Below are positions 38,201 to 49,200 of a stretch of 64,000 bases of DNA, piece by piece. A program made the position numbers and the translations under genes. The stretch is from NCBI RefSeq assembly GCF_018320785.1, contig NC_054869.1, forward strand, positions 43,737,789-43,801,788, given 5' to 3'. Within the stretch, counting starts at the first letter, position 1, and the number at the start of each line of letters is the position of its first letter. The notes under the pieces were generated by a model. That model saw only the letters and a program-made list of their open reading frames with translations. It was not told the origin of the DNA and did no database searches. Source of the DNA: Cheilinus undulatus. Taxonomy: Eukaryota > Chordata > Actinopteri > Labriformes > Labridae.

Positions 38201-40437
38201 AGGAACATCAAGCTGCTTGGAGATAGTCTTGTAGCCTTTTAATAATTTCCTTTCTAATCTCCTGGGACAACTCTCACCTTAGCTTTCTGTCGTCCATGTT
38301 CAGTGTGGTACACACCATGATACCAAACAGCACCTAGGGGTACCATCAATTTTTTTCTAGGTCCATTAGTTTTTTTTTTTTTAATGATTCTGTTGAACCA
38401 CAACTCAAAAGCAATGTCTGATTTTCATCAGTTCATTTTCAGTCATTTTTTATTTATTATTACTTTGTAAGTTTCACATTATTTCAGTGACCACTGGAGG
38501 GGGGTTTCCTTTTTTTTTACTTTACTCCACAGACTCCACTTTCACACACTGATGGCAGAGGTTGCTATGGAGAGTTGGACATCATTATTAGCTATTCTCA
38601 TTTGTATGCATCCATACCCATTTACACAACACCAATGAAGCGAATTGGTGGTGTGTAAATGGGCATCAACATCTCAAATAAGTATAGAATGAGCTAATGC
38701 TAGGCGATGCTAGCTAGTGGAATGGTTGAAAATGTGACCTGTAAAATGGTTAATAAAACAACATGATAAAAAAAAGAAAGAACACTTGTGAATGCTTCTT
38801 TGTGCTCTCTGATGAGCTTATTTCGACTAAACAAAGAGGTATTTACAAGGACAGTGACAAAGCCATGAAGGCTTTGTGTGCTTTAAGACCACTGCCTGCA
38901 GAAAATGATCTCTTTCAGTCCAGTCTTCACAAGTTTCTCTGTTCTTGAGCGCCCTTGAGATGAATCATCTCATCTGACAAAGCTACTGACATTTCTGTTA
39001 AGTAGGCTGATTCAGTTTTGTTACTCTGTCTTTCTTTTATGACTTCAAAATGCACCTTGAGTGTTGTTATCAACTCTAAAACATAGTAGCCTAATGTTAA
39101 CAACAGCACCTCTGCAACTGACTGTAATGGGTGATGTCCTAATCATCATGCGTCTGCAAATGTTCTGTTTACCTTTATTCTGCTGAGAAATAATGCTTGC
39201 AAGCATGATATCTCAAAAACGCTTGGAGGGATTTCCTTCAAACTTTGCACACGTTTCCTCTCACTCAGTTATGAATTGGCTCAGTTTTGGAGGTAAAAGG
39301 GAAATGGTAAAGGGATTTGTATAGCGCTTTTGTAGTCATATGACTTCTTAAAGTGCTTTTATACCGCAGGTCACACCGGCCCATTCACACCCTCTCGCTC
39401 CACATTCACACACTGATGGCAGAGACTGCTTTGATTAAGCCTGATTTAAATTTGATTTAGATTTTTCCAGAGAAAAAGCCCCTACAGTTGCAGATACATG
39501 AGTGATTGAAACATTAATCTTCTGTGACAATTTTAGAAATTTGTCTACAGTGGATCCAGACTTGGTCATTCTAATTTTGTTAGTGTACATCAATCAGATT
39601 TAATAGCCTTCTCAACATTATTAGCCCTTATTCTACTCAGCTGGAAATCATTGGACTCTCCATCGTACATCCCTGGACTTGAGAGGTTATGGCGGTTCTC
39701 AAACAAGATAAAATCAGATGGACAGTTCAAGGCCCTGGGAAAAGATTTCAGAACACTCGGCACCCTTTACTGGGCTTTAATACAAGCAAAGTTGATGCAT
39801 ACACTCCAGATCAGTGGCCCTCCTCATCTCACTCACCCCCTTCCTCTCCGCTTTTTCTTTTTGATGAATATTATTTACTTGTTTTCCCCTTCAAGTATCC
39901 TCCTTTCATCACAAATAGAGGTATTTAAAGTACCATATTCATGTGCAAAATGCAATAGAGCTGTCCTGGTACTCTGATTTGTTTGCTCATTTTTTCCTTT
40001 TTTTTCTCTCATGATTGTGATTATTTCTCTGTTGAAAACTAAAAATAAATACATAGAAATTCACTAAATAACTTCTACAGGAGAACGCATGACTGAAGAG
40101 GAGGTGGCACAGTGTTTCACCACACTTCTACAACTCAATGAAGAGGAAGAAGAGGAGGAGGGAGAAGAAAAAGAAAAGTCTAAACATGACATGGGTAAAT
40201 CTAGAAGTGTGCTTAAAGCACAGTATGCTAGTCCAATCATATCATTATGATGATAATTTTAAACTTCATCTTAGAAACATCTCATTATGATACATGCATG
40301 TGTCTGTTTGTGTAGGTGGAGAGTATTTACTGCAGAGTGCGATCCCTGATGAGATATCCGTGGAGACGTTTACCGATTACATCCTGGGTTTCCCATCCTC
40401 TGAAAGAACCAAGCACATCTTCCCCTCCAAGAGATGA
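23203..40437 (+). CDS. cfap251: Cilia- and flagella-associated protein 251 (WDR66)
   Basis: Twenty coding exons: 23203-23355, 25005-25145, 25411-25520, 25609-25717, 28188-28268, 28367-28444, 28532-28588, 28697-28908, 28991-29167, 29244-29494, 29620-29771, 30705-30881, 30967-31151, 31252-31366, 34165-34328, 34408-34498, 36714-36857, 36960-37182, 40081-40194 and 40316-40437 (2856 nt, 951 aa). All phases match and the frame stays open. CFAP251 belongs to the calmodulin- and radial-spoke-associated complex of motile cilia. WD40 blades are visible as [33 protein letters not shown] and CTVMKWEIN. The last four exons carry the family's C-terminal, EF-hand-like helical part ([24 protein letters not shown]) with an acidic run near the end. 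ATG 23203 begins [10 protein letters not shown]; the mammalian Glu-rich N-terminal extension is absent. Introns hold Tc1 relics and two 9-bp-TSD elements. Confidence 0.93.
23580..24075. repeat. Two LINE-type 3' fragments
   Basis: First fragment: ttatttaacctttatttaac then ccattgagatacaaaaatct and tttacaagggag, a common fish LINE tail (23585-23650). Second fragment: a ttatttattt run at about 23811-23839, then gaacaatgcacattaatg and tgtagccataggctaattt (23840-23920). Both are recognised from memory of common teleost repeats. Confidence 0.5.
24100..24660. repeat. Degenerate (tagttttagttt)n repeat
   Basis: Repeated variants of tagtttagttttta, agtttggtttggtttt and ttagttagttttagtt occur at both ends of this segment, with a unique middle part (24280-24500). 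It looks like an old tandem or MITE-type repeat. Confidence 0.4.
25845..26960 (-). mobile_element. Tc1-type transposon relic, family T3, copy 1
   Basis: The left terminal sequence cagtgcccataaaaagtaat follows TA at 25843-25844. A minus-strand frame (26346-26618) carries [31 protein letters not shown] and [12 protein letters not shown], the start and middle of a Tc1 DDE transposase. The SDETK aspartate is one catalytic residue. Stops and deletions break the rest. No matching right terminal repeat is visible and the end at about 26960 is approximate. It lies in cfap251 intron 4. Confidence 0.8.
27197..27742 (-). mobile_element. Non-autonomous DNA element, family N9, copy A
   Basis: The left end is TAACCTTACAAAGCAGATGG and the right end CATCTGACATGTCAGGTTA; their inverted copies share TAACCT and CAGATGGAT. 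The 9-base flanks are taaatagca (27188-27196) and tgactagca (27743-27751), identical at 7 of 9. Internally it aligns in reverse with 48849-49389 (for example gaccaatcagcgacgagggg and gtagctgcgccatggctacg against their inverses). It has no transposase. A 9-bp duplication points to a Mutator-like or related transposase acting in trans, but the class is inferred. It is in cfap251 intron 4. Confidence 0.75.
28061..28081 (+). repeat. Short interstitial telomere-type repeat (TTAGGG)3
   Basis: Three exact TTAGGG units followed by TTA, in cfap251 intron 4, about 100 bases before exon 5. Confidence 0.85.
29772..30704. other. cfap251 intron 11, nothing recognised
   Basis: AT-rich intron sequence with a T-rich run at 30350-30370. 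No repeat family or extra exon was recognised. Confidence 0.5.
31481..32794 (-). mobile_element. Tc1/mariner transposon relic, family T4, full length but decayed
   Basis: The ends are caccatatgggcaaaagtgtt (from 31481) and aatacttttgtccatatagtg (to 32794), inverse copies, each flanked by TA, the expected Tc1/mariner target. Read on the minus strand, 31560-31885 encodes a broken C-terminal transposase with [17 protein letters not shown] then stop then [10 protein letters not shown], and [16 protein letters not shown]-like residues. Several stops rule out activity. Plus-strand frames in the same stretch are shadows. It lies in cfap251 intron 14. Confidence 0.8.
33003..33075. repeat. 25-bp tandem repeat, nearly three units
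   Basis: The word caatgaaactagcaatta starts at 33003, 33028 and 33053, exactly 25 bases apart. The array ends at the left border of the N9 element that starts at 33086. Confidence 0.85.
33086..33613 (+). mobile_element. Non-autonomous DNA element, family N9, copy C (diverged)
   Basis: It has the same layout and orientation as 48849-49389. It begins CAACCTGGCACACCAGATGG, then tttcacatacccagtg, an aagtgaagggcagaactttt stretch and a middle cttcttttaataaagaaatg. It ends GATGGATTTGCCTGATGACA..CCATCTTCTTCCCAAGGTCT. Its 9-base flanks gaggattac (33077-33085) and gacaagtac (33614-33622) agree at 6 of 9. It is the oldest-looking of the three long copies. Confidence 0.6.
33614..34164. other. cfap251 intron 14, right part
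   Basis: No feature recognised. The plus-strand frame at 33765-33983 is AT-rich and matches nothing known to me. Confidence 0.45.
34905..35170 (+). repeat. Dispersed repeat, family R2, copy 2
   Basis: It shares with 4110-4340 the ordered words cagttgac, ccagatgaa, tcccag..cacctctgt, agcagtctgagc, aaatgttttca, gtccacgcaaagcat and ttggtat. It lies in cfap251 intron 16. Confidence 0.45.
35496..36215. mobile_element. hAT-like non-autonomous fragments
   Basis: A short unit 35496-35732 has inverted ends cagtggttttcaact and agtttgagaaccactactg, with gacccaaaagtgagtcacg next to the left end. A second unit follows at once, with gacccaaaagtgggtcacgg (35751) and a right part gtcctgaggccggaccag..gtccactggtctag near 36180-36215. 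The gtggttctcaaac-type end is typical of short hAT-derived repeats. Class is recognised from memory. Confidence 0.5.
37290..38330 (-). mobile_element. Tc1-type transposon relic, family T5
   Basis: The minus-strand frame 37431-37643 is the C-terminal catalytic part of a Tc1 transposase: [20 protein letters not shown], then [19 protein letters not shown], with the DNDPKH and LNPIE signatures. The rest of the gene reads on, broken, to about 38280. The stretch from gcacaacctttttatgaaat to caaacagcacctaggggtac is laid out as in common fish Tc1 elements. Neither terminal repeat is clear. It sits in cfap251 intron 18. Confidence 0.8.
38331..40080. other. cfap251 intron 18, right part
   Basis: It holds a short LINE-tail fragment at 39300-39435 and related words (tttcacacactgatggcagag) at 38541-38561. 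The frames at 38763-38948 and 39651-39977 match nothing I recognise. Confidence 0.45.
39300..39435. repeat. LINE-type 3' fragment
   Basis: aaatggtaaagggatttgta then agcgcttttgtagtcatatg, aaagtgcttttataccgc and cacattcacacactgatggc is a familiar fish repeat order. Class from memory. Confidence 0.45.
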
Positions 40438-41652
40438 AATCATAAGACTACCTGCTGGTGTAGTAGAGGATAGGTTGATAAAGAGCCTCAGATTCCACAA
40501 CTTTTGAAAAAGATTCTCAAATATAACCTCAATTTCCATTTGAATTAAAAATCTGATCAACAAACATTAATATGCAGTTAACTCCCATTTGATCTTGTTT
40601 CCTGTTTCATGATGCACCAGATATTTCCTCTTGCTCCAAAACCTGTGCACTCAGACACAAGAATGAACAGCATCTGTTTACCCTGCCTGATTTCCATCAA
40701 CATTTCTAATGGCACAAGTAAGCTTAAGTATACTGAAGACGTTTTATTCATATATACATATAAATTTTAAACTTCTTAAGGTAGGAGTGAGTATAAGTCA
40801 TCAAAATGACTTAAAAATAACATGGGTAATTTACCAAAGACCAAATCCAACAGGATAAAAAATTATTTCATAACTCTAGCCACTGGACAACAACATTTTA
40901 AAAAAGGGAATAAATATGATGCACTTTTTTCACTGCAGATGTCTGAAGTTGTCTTTTAATTATTGTTTTTGTCTCCAGTTTCCTTAAATATATGTCTTGA
41001 TGCATCTCAGGTTTTTTTTTTTTTTTTAGTTTGTGTGATTGTGTTTCATGTTTCTTACCTGGCTGCAAAGCAAATAAGGGGTAAGCTGAGGTCAGACTAC
41101 ATACCTTCAGCACAAATACAAACTAATTTCGGGCAGATTCACCAAGAATTTTTGCTCAGTGCCAGTAGCGCAGACTTTAGTGTTAGAATTGCACCCACAA
41201 ATAGCTTCTCATTTGCAACAAATCCACTAAAGAATAAGTGCCAAATATACACAGATGCAAAACTGCCCACAATTTTGCCAGCCCAGCGCATATAGCACTT
41301 GTTTTGCCATAAGGCAAAGTAACACATCAGTGGCTGTGCACCTCAGTGACAGAGTGAGACAGAAAAAGAAAATACAATTTTCAGACTGAGATGATGTTCC
41401 TGCAGAGATGTGCAGCAAAATGCACACCTGTCGGCACACCTGTAAATTGGACATGGTGCTGTTTGCTTAATTGAGCAGTTTGCATGCATTTTGTGTGCAG
41501 GAGGACTGACTCCACCTACTGAGCCACAGTTGCCCCACAAGTATCACCTATGATTAAGCACATAGCCACCTGTAATTTTTTGGGGTGGTCACTGTGTTGA
41601 CCACTCAGATTTCCAGGTGGCCGATCCCCCTGGGCCTGGTTACACACAGGTA
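40438..41652. other. cfap251 3' UTR and spacer to mlxip
   Basis: Sequence after the cfap251 stop. No clear AATAAA is near enough to assign with confidence. A T run lies at 41012-41028. The many short frames around 40963-41540 overlap on both strands and are unconvincing. Confidence 0.45.
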
Positions 41653-42490
41653 CAGTGCCTATGAAAATTATAAACCCTTTTGGATGGTTTACCCATTCAT
41701 TGTTTTTATAAATCAGTCATGGTCAATATAATTTGGCTTTTTTTGACAAAAAATCCCTAAAAACCCTTCAATGTCAAAGTGAAAACAGATTTTTACAAAG
41801 TCGTGTCAATTAAATAAAAATATGTAATGTAACATTAGTGACTACATAAATATTCACCCCCTTCAAGTCAGTATTAAGTAGATGCACCTTTGGCTACAAT
41901 CACAGCACTGAGTCAGTGTGGATGGGTCTCAATCAGGCTTGCACACCTGGACTCTGCAATTTTACTCCATTCTTCTTTGCAAAACTGCTCAAGATCTGTC
42001 AGGTTGAACAGTGATCAAGTGTGGACAGCCCGTTTCAAGTCCAGCCACAAATTCTCTATTGGATTGAGGTCTGGGCTTTGACTTAGCCCCTCCAGAACAT
42101 TAACTTTGTTGTCTTTAATCTATTTTTGTGTAGCTTTCGCTGTATACTTTGGGTAATTGTTGTGCTGGAAAATAAGTCTTCTTCCAAGCCATAGTTCTCT
42201 TGCAGACTGAATAAGATTGTCCCCTAAGGTTTTCCTATATTTTGCCCCGTTCATTTGAACCTATACCTTTACAAGCCTATAAGGGCCGGCTGCTGAGAAG
42301 CATCCCCACAGCATGATGCTGCCACCACCATGCTTCACAGTGGGGATGGTATTTGTGCTGATGGGCAGTGTTTGGTGTCTGCCAAATGCAGCGTCTTGTC
42401 TTGTTGAAAACTACAACAAATGACTGCACACTGTTATTCAGCAAAACAGAGACACAATTAACTATTAACATCAGTGGGGCTAATCATTTT
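41653..42490 (-). mobile_element. Tc1-type transposon relic, family T3, copy 2, chimeric right end
   Basis: It starts cagtgcctatgaaaattata and follows family T3 (25845) closely to about 42405: gtcatggtcaatataattt, caccttcaag-type spacing, ggattgaggtctgggct, agcatccccacagcatgatg. Minus-strand [11 protein letters not shown] repeats the copy-1 protein. It then switches to unrelated sequence that ends ggggctaatcattttgac near 42495, a word typical of the end of another Tc1 family. It lies between cfap251 and mlxip. Confidence 0.7.
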
Positions 42491-42889
42491 GACTGTGGAA
42501 GTTCTGATTTATTTATTTATTTTGTGAATTAATTTTGTTTTTCTCATAAAGTAAAATAATGTAAGCATCCAAAATAAAACTAGGATTTTTGGAAAGGCTG
42601 TGTTAAAATTCCTTGCTCTGTTTAATAGCACTTACTCAAAAAGGTACAAAAAAGCTACTCTTTCACAGTAACACAAGTAAATGTAATAACTTTTCACCCC
42701 TGCATTCGCAATTTTAAATGATCGTTCATATTAAAAAAAAACAAAAAACAAAAAACAGACTTAAACTTTATCAGAAAAAAAAAACTAAATTGTAGTGTAC
42801 TTTAGGAGTTTAAAACTTCAAACACCTCTTTTTTTTTGTTTTGATTTATTGTTTTATGCCAACACTTCGATCCCCGGATTTTTTCTGTC

Positions 42890-43264
42890 GACCTGTCGCC
42901 TCAGGTTTATTTTGAGTTTCTTGGTGGGCGGGGTTCTGACGCCGACCAATCAGAATCGTCTCCACTGAAGAACTTCCTGCTCTGAACGGAGGAGCCTGTG
43001 AGCTCTTTTTTTGTCAGCTGGTCTCGCGACTCCAAATACGTCAAATAGTTCCCAAGACAAGTTAACTTCGGTCGTTTATTAACCCACGAAGAGCTTTAAA
43101 AATGAGCGTCCCGAGGACAAGGACTCCGCGGCTCAAAGTTAGGAAACTTTAACAAAGAGTCCGCTTGTTTCGGCTCTCTGTGTGGAAAAGCCTCATGAAA
43201 GGGAGAGTTTTTATTGTCCTAGCTTGGTGGCTAACGTTAGCTATTTGTCTGGTGAGTTACAGAC
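42890..43264 (+). promoter_or_regulatory. mlxip: mlxip promoter and 5' UTR
   Basis: A GC-richer, CpG-bearing stretch in an AT-rich neighbourhood directly before the mlxip ATG. A GC box GGGCGGGG is at 42926-42933 and a CCAAT box at 42946-42950, 12 bases apart. No TATA box is seen. A 12-base perfect palindrome GCTAACGTTAGC (43230-43241) lies 23 bases before the start codon. Transcription may start near 42980-43040. Confidence 0.55.
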
Positions 43265-46200
43265 ATGGCAACTAGAGGGGAGATGGCTCTTCGGCAGAAG
43301 TACCGTCGCCCTCCGCCGTGCATAAAGCAGGAGCAGGATGACGACTCGGACGTGGAGGAGACTCACCTAGGTTTTCGGAGGTCAGACGGGTTGGAGTCTC
43401 AGATCATCCACAGCGGACACTTCATGGTGTCTTCGCCCCACAGCGAGCACCCTCCGAAGAAAGGCTACGACTTCGACACTGTCAACAAACAGACCTGTCA
43501 GACCTACCACTTTGGCAAGGCGAGCACGTCACATCTCTCCATAGACGCCTCTCTCACAAAACTGTTCGAGTGCATGACTCTGGCGTACAGGTGAGTGATA
43601 TAACACACCTGAATGTCCTGTATTCCCGTGGTTACGTTCTTAGGCGCTTCTGCGCTGTTGCTTCCTCCAAATCAACTTAACTTTATTAAAAACACCATAA
43701 CCAGCATCATAACCTCGTTTAATATTCAGTAAGTTCACAGATATAAGAGGAATTTAATTTGGTGTTACCTAGCATAATAGTACAAGCAAATGGTATACAA
43801 AGAAACAGGAGCACTCCTACTGTCAAGGAAGAAGATAGTGTCGTTATAAAACCATAAAATACAAGATATGTTGGATAAGGGCAGCACAATTTTTTATTGG
43901 TGCACAAATGTCCAACGTTATAGCAGAAGTCTGGAAGAAATGTATCTTATTTTTGGTTTATGTTAATCAAAAGAATAATTGTCAAGCACATTACTCAGTT
44001 AATAGCTTGTTTACAGTAAGAATCACTACCATGCTTATTAACCACAAGATTATCTATTTGACATGTATCATCCAAATAGGGAATATTATTTTATGAATTT
44101 TATTTAATTCGTTACCAGTTCCATCTACATTTCCCAATATTGCCAGTGTATTTTTCCCTATTTAGACAGTTTTTATTCTCTGATTTGGTGGATATTACTG
44201 TAGTGTTTACCACTTATATGTAAGAATACTTTAGTGGGCCACTCAAGTATACTTGCAGACACCCAAGTATATTGCAGAGCATTATAACTTAAAAAAATGA
44301 TATTTTCATAAAATCACTTTGTTCACATGTAAGAAAGATTTAATATGTCTCTTCTGTAAATGCACCAATTGGGGTGTAATGTTTTATGTTAAAAATGACA
44401 CTTCATATGCTGTTTCAACTTTTTTTATGTTTTCTGGCTGCTAATGTTATCCTGTAGTCCTGCAATCAAGGGCGAAGGTTATAGTAGAATATCTCATCAA
44501 CAATAAGCCTTCATACATGCAGCTATGATTACAGAATAGGAAGTGAAACATTTTAAAAGGCAAGTGATGTTAATTTTACAAGGTTTTGCCGATGAATACT
44601 GCGAAAAGTGAACAAAAACAGGACAGAGACAGAAACAAACTAAAAAATATTTAACATACAAAATGAAGCCGGATGGGATGGTTATCTCTTCTGCCCCTAC
44701 TCGGGGCATTTCTACTTAGATTCTATTATTTTCAAACCCATGGTATTTTTAAGTAAAGAAAATTTCTAGGACATCAATATATGGAAATGTGGACAGTTTA
44801 CCATTTTGTAACATTTATACTATAGGTAATTTATTGTCTTTGAGTTGTACAAATTGCAGCTAAACTCATGCAAATGTTATATTCTCATACTGTGGTAACC
44901 CTATGTAAGCTCTTGTTAGAAAAAAAATCAGATATATTATGTACAACCATTCAGCTTCCATTCAGAAATGGAAGTGAAAAAGTAGATAGCTGTCAAACAT
45001 TGTTAATCCAACAGTCAGTGAATGAGATAAAAACTGATATTGTGAAATATCTGAAATATGTGTGATGAAAGTTTTGTAGTGTTGCTGAATTGTGCAAGGT
45101 ATTTGTAAGTTCAAAATGCATAAAATTCAAATTTTTGTTTTAGAAGAAGAAAGTCCAACAATATTGATGCCAGTTTTGATACCATAGCAGCTGAACAATA
45201 AGACGAGAGCAGTCAATTGCCTTCCCTTGCAAGAAAAATCCTACACATTGTTTAAACTGCACAAATATGACAGCAAAGTCTTGGTACTGGGATGATGTCA
45301 ATAGTCAAAACCTTTTTTGATAAGACTTAAATTACCAACATTTTACTGCTTAAAAACACAATATTCTGAAAACTTGAGATCTTATTTTTAAAACTTCACA
45401 ATGTATACCAGGGTTGCCAAGATCCCTTATTTTTCACTTTGATGTAATACTAGTAAAAATGTTTCATCATTGATACCTGCTTTGGCACAAGGGCACAGAA
45501 AATACATGTCCTAGACACGGAACAGTGGGCAATATTGTTTTCAGTCAGCAAAAACAGCAAAAAAAACCCCTCCTGCACACTGATTACATTTTTTAAGTTA
45601 AGATAAGATTTTCCTTTATTAGTCCCACAATGGGGAAAATCCAAATTTACAGCAGCAAGAGTGCTTTACAGTCTTTTTCTGAAGTAGCTTTGCCAGTTTT
45701 ATGTCTTGAGACAGTCATACTGATAAGACAGCGTGGTATTAAAGACAGGTGTACACTGTGCGATTTTCCTGTGATTTAGCCATGAATTTAGAGTTGCATA
45801 GCTCACTTTGAAGTCGGGCTGACTTTCAGTTGTATGGGGCGACGTTTGTTGTGCTGTGCACAGGGGGGTACAGCGGCCGACCACAGCCAAACTACGACCC
45901 AACGACCTGCTTCCGACTGGTCGGATTAATTTCTGGCGTGTTTGATATTTTGGTCGCACAACTCCAGACGCTCCCACAGTGAGAGCAGAAACACCAGCAG
46001 ATCAAACAACTTTGGGGGACTGTTTTCCTTTGTAAGCTGTCAGACAATGTTTTAAATTACCATGACAACAGCTGGAATGACTTTCTGATGCCCCCACAGC
46101 TATGCTATGATAAAGGAAATAAACAAGCAGGAAATATTCCTACCCACGGACCTGCAGCTGACACGGATAGTGATGCTGTTTGTGTGGATGGGATAGAGAA

Positions 46201-49200
46201 AGGTAGCAGGAGAGAGAGAGAGTGAGAGAGAGAATACACTTAACTTTCAGTGTAAGAGTTTTTAAAAAAGAAAATGCGTATTTCTTTCACAGTCCGTCCT
46301 AATCCATCAGGTCGTGCACGACTGTCGGATCATACAGTGTGAGCACACAACTTGTGCTCGATGGTCGTGCATTGTAAGCGATTCAGTAGCACACTATGAG
46401 ATGACACTCTGCCATGGCTGTCGGATGGTCGGCTTGAAATCGCACAGTGTATGCCCGGCTTAAGTGTCCCTGCAGTCATTCACACTGCATTTTGGCATTA
46501 CAGAACAGCAAGAGAGTACAACAAAGCTCAAGCTCCAAATACACATAACACTAAAAAAGCACTGTGAATTGGGTTGAGGTTGTATATGATGAAAAAGTTT
46601 CCATGTCCAAACAATGTCGATACCTACATTAATTCTCGTTTGGATACCACAGCAATCAAAATATTCCCAAAAGTCCTGGGCACCAAATATTGGGCAATTT
46701 TATTATGTAAATTTCAAGACAATTCCTGCATGCTGTCTAAGGCTGGCCACACTCTACACTATTAAAAGTGCAGTTTTTGGCCAGATATGCCCCCTCCCCC
46801 CATGATCGTGAGGGTTGGTCCCAAATGGAGGCTTGTTACAAATAGTTATTTGTCTGAATGATCCTCAAGTGTGTGTGTGGTGTCAACATGATTATGTTAC
46901 TGCTCCAAATTGCATCGAAGCCTCCCAGACCTTGAATTGTAAACATCAAGCATGTTTGATATTTACAAAAATTTTTGATATTTACGATTCTAGGTCATAA
47001 TGCTTCCAACAGAATACCCACAACAACTAAACAGTGCAAGCAGAACCAGCAGAACCGGGTGGTTGTTATGTGCTTTCACGCCCCACATAGTTAAACACAA
47101 TTGTACATTCATTCCAGACACGATGTCATCCATATTAATGCCCTTGTTTTATTATTTGTGCTGTAACTCTAATGCGTGCCAGGACCAGCAGCCAGCCGAG
47201 GATATAGATAGTCATCCATGTTTATTTTCACGCTAAAGTCCCATTTGATCTCACAAGATTTGTGAAATCTCATATGCAGGGATTATTCGATGTGAGGTTG
47301 TTGACGGGTCAGCACGTTTCTGGTCTCTAGTAATTTGATAGTCTGACTGAGTCATAGTTTGTGTGCTCAGAGGATTATTAGATGGAAAGTCTTTTGAAAT
47401 GGTCCTTATGGCGCGCCGGTAGTCGAGTGGTTAAGGCGCATGCCATATACGCAGGCAACCCGGGTTCGAATCCGGCCCGTGGCACTATTTCCTGCATGTC
47501 TCTCCCCTGTTTCCGACTCTATCCACTGTCCTATCAAATAAAGGCAAAAAGGCCAAAAATAAATCTTAAAAAAAAAAAAAGAAATGGTCCTTATGTCTGT
47601 GGTGTCCCATGTTTTTTGGAGGGTCTAAGATTTGAAATCATCTATTGTGTGGCCAGCCTAAATTACACAAATACACCGGCAACATCTGATCACCAAAATG
47701 TTGTAAATGTATTTTTGAGATTTGGGCAGTGTGAGGTTGTTGGCAGTCAAGTTTTGATGTGTCCGCTCCTCTCCAAAGAATATATTTTTTTATTTGACAG
47801 ATTTCTTGTCTTTAATCTTAATTTTCTTAGTTTCCATCCTATTAATCATTTAAATAATGGGAATGCTAAAGAGACCAAAGAGACAACCTTATTTTAGTGA
47901 TGTCCCAGACCTTCAGTCTAGTTAGAACTAAAAAGTTCCATTGTTGGGTAACATATAGAGTCTGAGGGTAAAAGTGTCTCAAACAGCAGAATTAAAACCA
48001 TAATGGATGGAAACAAAGAGGGAAACAATAGAGTTGTGCAAGACAAATGAAGGAAAATGCTAAATTAACAAAAAAAAACCACATCAGTAATCTCTGGCAT
48101 GGGACTCCCTGGTCTGAAATTGCAGTCACGAGTATCCTCTTCATGGAACTTCCTGCTTGACCACCCATGATTTGTCAGCTAAGTGCAATGGTCACAGAAG
48201 TACTCCAAACTTGGCTAAAGTAAAGTATCAATTCAAAGTCCTGGGTTCAAAATTCTCCTTTTAATATTCCCTTTTACCATCTATTAATTATAAATGACCA
48301 GAAGAAAGCATGATCCCACATACTGACATGATTATTACTGTTATTTTAGAGCTCACTGTCAGATTTTTATTACCATTGCTTAATGCATTGGTGAAATACA
48401 ATGGCAGAGCTGTGGGGATGTGTATGATGGTTAATGGTGTATAAGAAAGACCCACATAACATAAGAAAGCATAAAATGCAATATGTGATAACATTGTTCA
48501 ATATTTTATTCAATGATATCAGCATATCAGTATCAACAAATATTTGCTCAGAAAGTTGGCTTCCAAAGTGGGCCAGAAGGGCGTGGTGTCATGATGGGGA
48601 GGCACATCTCGACACGGCCAAACAAAACCAGCTGATGACTTTAACACTGCAGAAGATTAAGGTATATCTAAGGTGCATTAATGTCATCTTAGATATGGCA
48701 GTTCAAGTCCAAGACTTTGTATGCATTTTGGACAGGAATGGAAAAGGAGTACTCACTGCTAGGCACAAGAGCCCTGGCCAGACTCCTCCCTTTTGCTACA
48801 TCCTACCTGTGTGAGATTTTCTGCTGTTGCCTCAATCAAGACGAAACATAACCTTGACACGCCAGATGGATTTGTTTCACACATTCATCTGGGAAAGCCT
48901 CAATAGGAAACGTTTGAGAAAAGGCAGAGGCTTTGAAAAAAACTCGCAGTATGATTGGGTGAATGTTCTGTCTGTCACATCTCTACGGGCCAATCAGAGC
49001 AACTAAACATGTGACGTAGCCGCTATCAAGCTGTGCGTGTGCAGCTACTGAGGAATAACGTGAAACATGCCGACTATAGACATGTAAGTACTCGACTTTT
49101 GTCGTTTTTGAAGAGAAAACAACTCACTGTTGTTCTTTGTTCTTCTTTTAACGAAGAAATGTTGTCAAGTTCTGATGCTTCAGCAGCATCAACGCTAATC

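Noticed and set aside
40438-43264. A bcl7a gene expected from human synteny
   Set aside because: No BCL7-type N-terminal coding sequence was found on either strand of the cfap251-mlxip spacer.
47420-47486. A tRNA gene suggested by good A and B boxes
   Set aside because: There is no proper acceptor stem pairing, and the segment is joined to a SINE body and A-tail inside a 15-bp duplication, so it is a SINE head.
47382-47897. 171-codon open frame
   Set aside because: It runs through the SINE and its A-tail; composition is that of repeat and intron sequence.
48434-48814. 126-codon open frame in mlxip intron 1
   Set aside because: No recognisable domain, no neighbouring exon or splice context, and a non-ATG type start; treated as chance.
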